Origin: Collinsella sp.
GTDB taxonomy: Bacteria > Actinomycetota > Coriobacteriia > Coriobacteriales > Coriobacteriaceae
Assembly (NCBI GenBank): GCA_031296755.1
Contig: JAUMMZ010000042.1
Location: 1 to 64,000 of the forward strand
Direction of reading: 5' to 3'
Length of the DNA: 64,000 nt
The notes beneath the pieces were generated by a model. It saw only the letters and a list, made by a program, of their open reading frames with translations. It was not told the origin of the DNA and did not search any database. The translations under genes were made by a program, and so were the position numbers. Positions 59,822 to 64,000 of the stretch are shown here, piece after piece. How positions within the stretch are numbered: position 1 is the stretch's first letter; each line of letters starts with the position of its first letter.

Positions 59822-60022
59822 AGGCGCTCCCTTCCGCATAACAGATAAACCGCTCTAGTATACAAGGCAACGCCGCTTGGAGCAGGTGCTTTACCCAAAT
59901 GCAGCGAAAACGTAACGAGGGCGGCGGTTGGCAGGCGGCGGGCCGGCGGTTCTGCAACGAAACCGCACCGTCCACAGCGAAAAGCATCCCGCCCGTAACG
60001 AAAGCCGTCTCGCCCGCAAGGA

Positions 60023-60087
60023 AAACCATCACAACATTCGATGTTTTTCGCCAAAATCGCGATTTTCATCGAATGTTGTGATGGTTT
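60023..60087. repeat. Complex hairpin in the gatC-sortase gap
   Basis: 21-bp perfect arms (60023-60043, 60067-60087) surround a 14-bp palindrome (aaaatcgcgatttt, 60053-60066). A second dyad at 60098-60132 (caccacaa/ttgtggtt type, with gtacctgtcccc) follows. The gap 59822-60145 has no gene. One or both may act as terminators of the sortase unit or be REP-like. Confidence 0.65.
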
Positions 60088-60145
60088 GGAAGTCCCGACC
60101 ACCACAAAGGTACCTGTCCCCATTGTGGTTGTTCTGAACGATGTC

Positions 60146-61084
60146 CTATGCCGAGGCCTTGGCCTTGCGGCGCTTGCGGACCGCGTGGATCACGATGTCC
60201 AGCAGCAACAGCACAATGGCTACGACCACGATGAGCACGGCAAACTCGCGCTTGCCCCAGTGGCGACCGGCCAGCGACTTTTGCTTGTCGACGTCCTTCT
60301 TGCTGTACTTGGTGCGCACGCAATGCACCAGCAGGCGATGGTCGTTCACGCCGTAGGGCGTGCAGGTGACGAGCGTCACCTTGTCGGCGCCGGGCTCAAT
60401 GGTCAGCGACTCCATCTCCTCGGGCAGCACGACCTCAGAGTCCACCATCTTGTAGGCGAGCGTCTTATTCATGGTGTGCAGTAGCACCAGGTCGCCGGGC
60501 TCCAGCGAGTGTATGTCGTCGAACATACTCAGGTTGCGCATGCCCGAGTGCGCGGTGAGCACGCAATGCGTCGAGGTGCCGCCCACCGGCAGGCTCGTGC
60601 CCTCCAGGTGGCCGACGCCCGCCATAAGGACTTCCTCGCTCGTGCCGTGGTAGATGGGCATGCTCACGTCGATGGAGGGGATCTCGACCCAACTCATCAT
60701 GGGGTCACGGTCAAAGATGAGCTGCTGAGCGTAGGGCTCGATCTGGTCGGCGGGAAGCTCGGTGGCCTCGCCCGCCAGCTGCTCGTTAAAGGAGCGCGCC
60801 TGGAGCAGGATGCGCTCGCGCTCCTCGGCAGACAGCGCGTCCACGGTGCTGGACACCGTGCTGATCTGGTTGAACACGCCCGAGGCCTCGAGCCGGTCCA
60901 AGATCCACGGCCAGGTCATAAGGCCCACGCCAATAAGGATGATGACGATGGTGATGAGCCGATCGGCCCAGCGCGGCAGTCGCTTGCGGCGGCGCTTGGG
61001 CTTTGGCTGAGGTTGGGGCTGAGGACTTGAGCCACCGTTGTCCGCGGCGTTATTGCTCTTCATATGTTTGGCGCCCTGCACCAT
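60146..61084 (-). CDS. Class C sortase
   Basis: 312 residues. N-terminal and C-terminal membrane segments (LITIVIILIGVGLMTWPW; FAVLIVVVAIVLLLLDIVI) flank the catalytic domain, the class C (pilin polymerase) layout. Catalytic His in LTAHSGM, Cys in LVTCTPYGV and Arg in HRLLVHCVR are visible. It polymerises LPXTG-type pilins, such as the two genes following on its right. ATG 61084 follows AAAGGAG. Confidence 0.93.
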   Translation of the reverse strand: MVQGAKHMKSNNAADNGGSSPQPQPQPKPKRRRKRLPRWADRLITIVIILIGVGLMTWPWILDRLEASGVFNQISTVSSTVDALSAEERERILLQARSFNEQLAGEATELPADQIEPYAQQLIFDRDPMMSWVEIPSIDVSMPIYHGTSEEVLMAGVGHLEGTSLPVGGTSTHCVLTAHSGMRNLSMFDDIHSLEPGDLVLLHTMNKTLAYKMVDSEVVLPEEMESLTIEPGADKVTLVTCTPYGVNDHRLLVHCVRTKYSKKDVDKQKSLAGRHWGKREFAVLIVVVAIVLLLLDIVIHAVRKRRKAKASA

Positions 61085-61627
61085 CGCCGGTCACTCCTTT
61101 ACAGCTCAGGTTGTCTGAACAAATAATAGCCGATTAGCGAGCTTCCGCGCCGGACAACGCAGCCTGGCAGCATTGCGCAGTGCGAGTATGGGCCCGCATT
61201 TGAGTTTTCAAAATGTCCCGAATCGGCTGAGCGATTCGGGATACAATGTCAATAGAAAACGACGCACCCCGCGTAAGTGTACGAGAGCGCGGGCGGCCTA
61301 GTTTTCAGCTTTTGTTAAATGCCCGGGATCCGACCCCCGGGCATTCTTATTTGCGCTTGTTGCGGCGCAAATGCCTTCTGCCGTCCGCACCGCGCGTGCG
61401 CCTACGGACCTTAAACCGAACCTCGTACGAGTCAAGAAACGCGATGACGGATGAGTCCGCATCGGACGGTGGAGGCTGCCTGTGTTGTCCAAAAAACGGG
61501 GCAGACTCCAGTGCGGAGTCTGCCCCGAAAAGAGAATGGCAAAGCAAGAACGTGGATGGACGAGAAAAGTGTCCGCAAGTCTCATGGCCATCACATCCCA
61601 CCTGCCAAAGGGATGAGTGAGTGAGCG
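61085..61627. other. Sortase-pilin gap with several hairpins
   Basis: 543 bp with no convincing gene; an open frame on the + strand crosses all hairpins and is rejected. It holds the 10-bp stem tcccgaatcg/cgattcggga (61216-61241), aatgcccggg/cccgggcatt (61318-61345) and the terminator at 61497-61527. Confidence 0.7.
61497..61527 (-). terminator. Terminator after the backbone pilin
   Basis: On the - strand cggggcagactcc pairs with ggagtctgccccg (13 bp, perfect), then TTTTTT. About 100 bp after the pilin stop, it would limit read-through into the sortase gene. Confidence 0.9.
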
Positions 61628-63451
61628 TTACTCCTGCTCGGACTCCTCAGCCTGCTTACGGCTGCGGATGAGGTGCGCCACGCCGATGCACAGCACCGCG
61701 CCACCAGCGATCCAAGTGAACGTCACGCCGTTAAGACCGGTGAGCGGGAGGCCAACCTGCTTGGTATCGCCAACGGTGATGTTGAAGTAGCCATCGGTGA
61801 CCTTGTCCGAGCCGTCCTGCGCCGTTAGCCTGTTATCACCGGCTTTCTTATCGGTAAGGCCAGCGATGACCTTGTCACTCTGGTTCTTGACATCAAGCTT
61901 GCCAGAGAGCGCAGTAAGACCAGCGTTCGGATCAATGGCGTTCATGGTCGGCTTGATCTCGAAGGTGAAGGGTTCGACCTTGGTGTAACCACCGGGAGCA
62001 GAAGTTTCCGTGACCGTATAGACGCCAGCATCGAGACCGGTAAGCGTAAGGACACCATTGGGGTCCATCGAAAGCTCAACCTTGCTGTCGCTCAAAGTGC
62101 CGTCACTCTTGACATATTTAACGTTTGCGCTGTTCTCGTCACCGTTAGTTGTGTCACCAGCGGCGATGGTGAACTTAGCACCTTGCAGCGCCTTCTCAGT
62201 GCCAAGGTCAACCTTGTTGATCTTGAGGCCGTAGGTATAGTCCACGACGGTGTCGGGCGCCGAGGTGCCAGTGCCTGCGACCATGGGGTTGTTAGAATAC
62301 TCGAGCGTAACAGTATTGGGGTTGCCCTCCAGCTTGTTGTTGGCCCCTGCAATAACCGCCTTTGCGTTGAGCTTTGCCTTGTAGAAGACAACAATATTGG
62401 TGTTGGCATTGATCGTAAGCGTTCCGCCATTTTTCGCGGTGGCCGACTTCAGCCCATTGGTTCCAATAAAGTTAACTGTCAAAACACGCTGATTTGACTC
62501 AGAAGGGGCATCCACATCGTAGCTAGTCGGATTAATCTCGGTGTATTCACCATTATTCAGCGCATAAACGCTGATCGAGCCTTTGATGTAGTCGAGACCG
62601 TCCGTCAGCTGATCCTTGAACTTGTAGGAATAGGTGTCGTAGCTATCGTAGTTGTCCGCAATCGTACCGGTGAGCCGGTAGTTGACCTCCTGGCCGACCT
62701 GGGAGTCCGCAGCGTCCGCCCAGTCAGTCTCGCCGGTAATGTCACCGCCCGCCACCTTAGAAGCATTGAGGATCTTTTTCTCGACCGTGGGGATGCTGGT
62801 CTTCTCAGTTACAGTCACGGCTCCGCCGCCCACGAGGGCGAAAATCGGAGACGTGCCGGTGTTCTTCTTGGCATTGTCCAGACTACTTTCGTCGGTCACA
62901 AACAAATAATAGCCAGAACCGTCGGTGGCACTCCAAGGCCGTCCGGCAGCGATACCAGAAGCGGTCGGAGTTTCATTCTTTACGACATTCGCAACTGCGT
63001 AGAGAACATTGTCAGTGGCGACTCGCGTCCCCTTAATAGTTCCGTCAGCTGAACTCGCAGTCGAGCCAACCGCATTCGCCATAAGAAATTCGGCGACATC
63101 CTGAGCCGTGGGTTTATCGGGAAGTTTAGTCACATTGGGTGCATTGTAACCGCTCCAGCCCGTGATGGCGTTAATCACTTTGTTGCCAAGCTCGGAGTTA
63201 GCCCACTCAATGTTCTGAGCAATCTTGCCCTTCGTCTGGTCGTCGGTCACCGTAGCCTTGAAGATCTGATACGCCTTGTACGTGGCGTCCTGGTTGTCGC
63301 CAATATTGTTGATGGTGATGATATTGGTCGTAGTAGTCGCACCCTCAGCTGCAAACGCCATTGTCACGGGCGCCATAACTCCGCCGAAGCTCAACGCCGC
63401 CGTGAGGCCGGCGGTTACTGCCAGGCGTGCGATGTTCTTGCTCATGCTCAT
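61628..63451 (-). CDS. SpaA-type backbone pilin with LPLTG anchor
   Basis: 607 residues (start ATG 63451, MSMSKNIARLAVTAG, behind GAGG; a longer frame is rejected). Signal peptide with AFAA cleavage. The D2-type isopeptide domain has typical VEKKILNAS and YRLTGTIADNYDSYDTYSYKFKD; a SpaA-like C-terminal domain has GLKINKVDLGTEKALQGAKF and GVYTVTETSAPGGYTKV. The end is LPLTG, membrane segment and charged tail. It is polymerised by the sortase next door. Confidence 0.93.
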   Translation of the reverse strand: MSMSKNIARLAVTAGLTAALSFGGVMAPVTMAFAAEGATTTTNIITINNIGDNQDATYKAYQIFKATVTDDQTKGKIAQNIEWANSELGNKVINAITGWSGYNAPNVTKLPDKPTAQDVAEFLMANAVGSTASSADGTIKGTRVATDNVLYAVANVVKNETPTASGIAAGRPWSATDGSGYYLFVTDESSLDNAKKNTGTSPIFALVGGGAVTVTEKTSIPTVEKKILNASKVAGGDITGETDWADAADSQVGQEVNYRLTGTIADNYDSYDTYSYKFKDQLTDGLDYIKGSISVYALNNGEYTEINPTSYDVDAPSESNQRVLTVNFIGTNGLKSATAKNGGTLTINANTNIVVFYKAKLNAKAVIAGANNKLEGNPNTVTLEYSNNPMVAGTGTSAPDTVVDYTYGLKINKVDLGTEKALQGAKFTIAAGDTTNGDENSANVKYVKSDGTLSDSKVELSMDPNGVLTLTGLDAGVYTVTETSAPGGYTKVEPFTFEIKPTMNAIDPNAGLTALSGKLDVKNQSDKVIAGLTDKKAGDNRLTAQDGSDKVTDGYFNITVGDTKQVGLPLTGLNGVTFTWIAGGAVLCIGVAHLIRSRKQAEESEQE

Positions 63452-63559
63452 CTTCTTTTCCTCTGCTTTCTGCTTGAAGTTCATTTGATCCAAATCTGTC
63501 TGTCTGTGTCTTAGCATCTACTTCGCTACGTCTCGCCCCGCTCTCTGTGGGGCTGCCAG

Positions 63560-64000
63560 CTACTCTTTATGGCTGCCACCTCCCCGCTTGACCAGGAGCG
63601 CGACCACGATAAGCGCGGCTCCGGCGACCGCCGCGGCGGCCGCGGCGTACATTGCCATATCGCCAGTCGAGGGCATAAAGCCTCCGGTGGTAATGCTAGG
63701 GGGTGTGCCGGTGGGCGTGTTGATGAGCGACGCCTCCAGGCTGCCGGTCGACCCGTCCGCGCTATCGGCGCGCAGGGGCGACTCGGCCGTGATGGTGAGC
63801 TTGGGCTTGGCGGCGGCCACCTGGTCGACGTCCAGGCCCTCGGCCTTGACCGTCACGGAGCGCGTGCCCTCAAAGGCGGTGTAGCCCTTGGGCGCCTTGA
63901 GCTCGCGGACCTCCAGCTTACCCGAGTCCACGCCCGAGACGGTCACGCGGCCGTCCTCGCCCGTGGTGACGGTGGCCTTGCCCTCCGCATCCCACGTGCC
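63560..64000 (-). CDS. LPXTG-like SpaA pilin, cut by window edge
   Basis: The frame is open to the right edge (147 codons, incomplete at the 5' end). SpaA/Cna-B-like motifs (LEVRELKAPKGYTAFEG, SVTVKAEGLDVDQV) and a sorting signal with MPSTG, a membrane segment (MYAAAAAAVAGAALIVVALLV) and KRGGGSHKE. MPSTG replaces the usual LPXTG. Probably a minor or tip pilin of the same cluster. Confidence 0.88.
   Translation of the reverse strand, partial: GTWDAEGKATVTTGEDGRVTVSGVDSGKLEVRELKAPKGYTAFEGTRSVTVKAEGLDVDQVAAAKPKLTITAESPLRADSADGSTGSLEASLINTPTGTPPSITTGGFMPSTGDMAMYAAAAAAVAGAALIVVALLVKRGGGSHKE

Noticed and set aside
61246..61620. 124-codon + strand frame between sortase and pilin
   Set aside because: It crosses two strong hairpins including the pilin terminator, has no ribosome site and no domain.

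Overview
The window looks like a piece of a high-GC gut actinobacterial chromosome, most likely Coriobacteriia and probably Collinsella. This is inferred from codon use and gene content: a very large P-loop/SARP-type regulator, gatCAB in the order C-A-B, sortase with SpaA-type pilins, and a metal P-type ATPase paired with a DUF6110-like protein. No species call can be proven from the sequence alone.

Chromosome, left part (1-10.5 kb). A long hairpin element is followed by a SAM-dependent methyltransferase and a YhbY-type ribosome-associated protein (+ strand). Then come, all on the - strand, a 998-residue regulator, nagB, a glucose-type PTS EIIA, glmM, rpsI-rplM and a patatin-like lipase. nagB, the EIIA and glmM form an amino-sugar block: glucosamine-6-P deamination versus cell-wall GlcNAc synthesis.

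Prophage (about 10,502-46,229; 35.7 kb). A complete temperate siphovirus sits in the 3' end of ssrA (tmRNA). A 9-bp core (ttggtggag) flanks it, and the reconstructed attP has the dyad expected of a large serine integrase. Leftward lysogeny operon: repressor, unknown gene, integrase. Rightward: a Cro-like protein, small early genes, RusA, ParB-like, DUF1351-like, ERF, SSB, replication protein, helicase loader, HNH and many small zinc-ribbon genes. Then terminase, portal, MuF-like head protein, scaffold, capsid, connectors, tail tube, chaperones, tape measure, Dit, Tal, baseplate protein, receptor-binding protein, a diversity-generating retroelement (DGR), holin-like proteins, amidase and a membrane protein. 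The late modules are separated by strong terminators that are followed by a recurring motif.

The standout system is the DGR at 40.9-43.9 kb. It has a C-type-lectin-like target with a variable repeat (VR) at its C terminus, an Avd-like accessory protein, a template repeat (TR) and a reverse transcriptase. Over 128 aligned bases VR and TR differ at 12 positions, and all 12 are adenines in TR (12 of 24 adenines changed, 0 of 104 other bases). This is direct evidence of past adenine mutagenesis of the phage tail-tip receptor protein.

Chromosome, right part (46.2-64 kb). ssrA is followed by a small hypothetical gene, a metal P-type ATPase with a DUF6110-like partner, a pair of ABC exporter half-transporters divergent from an AraC-type regulator, an AAA/DUF4143 ATPase, gatB-gatA-gatC, a class C sortase, a SpaA-type backbone pilin (LPLTG) and, cut by the window edge, a second LPXTG-like pilin. 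A second copy of the long hairpin element seen at the left edge lies just after gatB. The two copies share a loop-side core but have unrelated, internally self-complementary arms.
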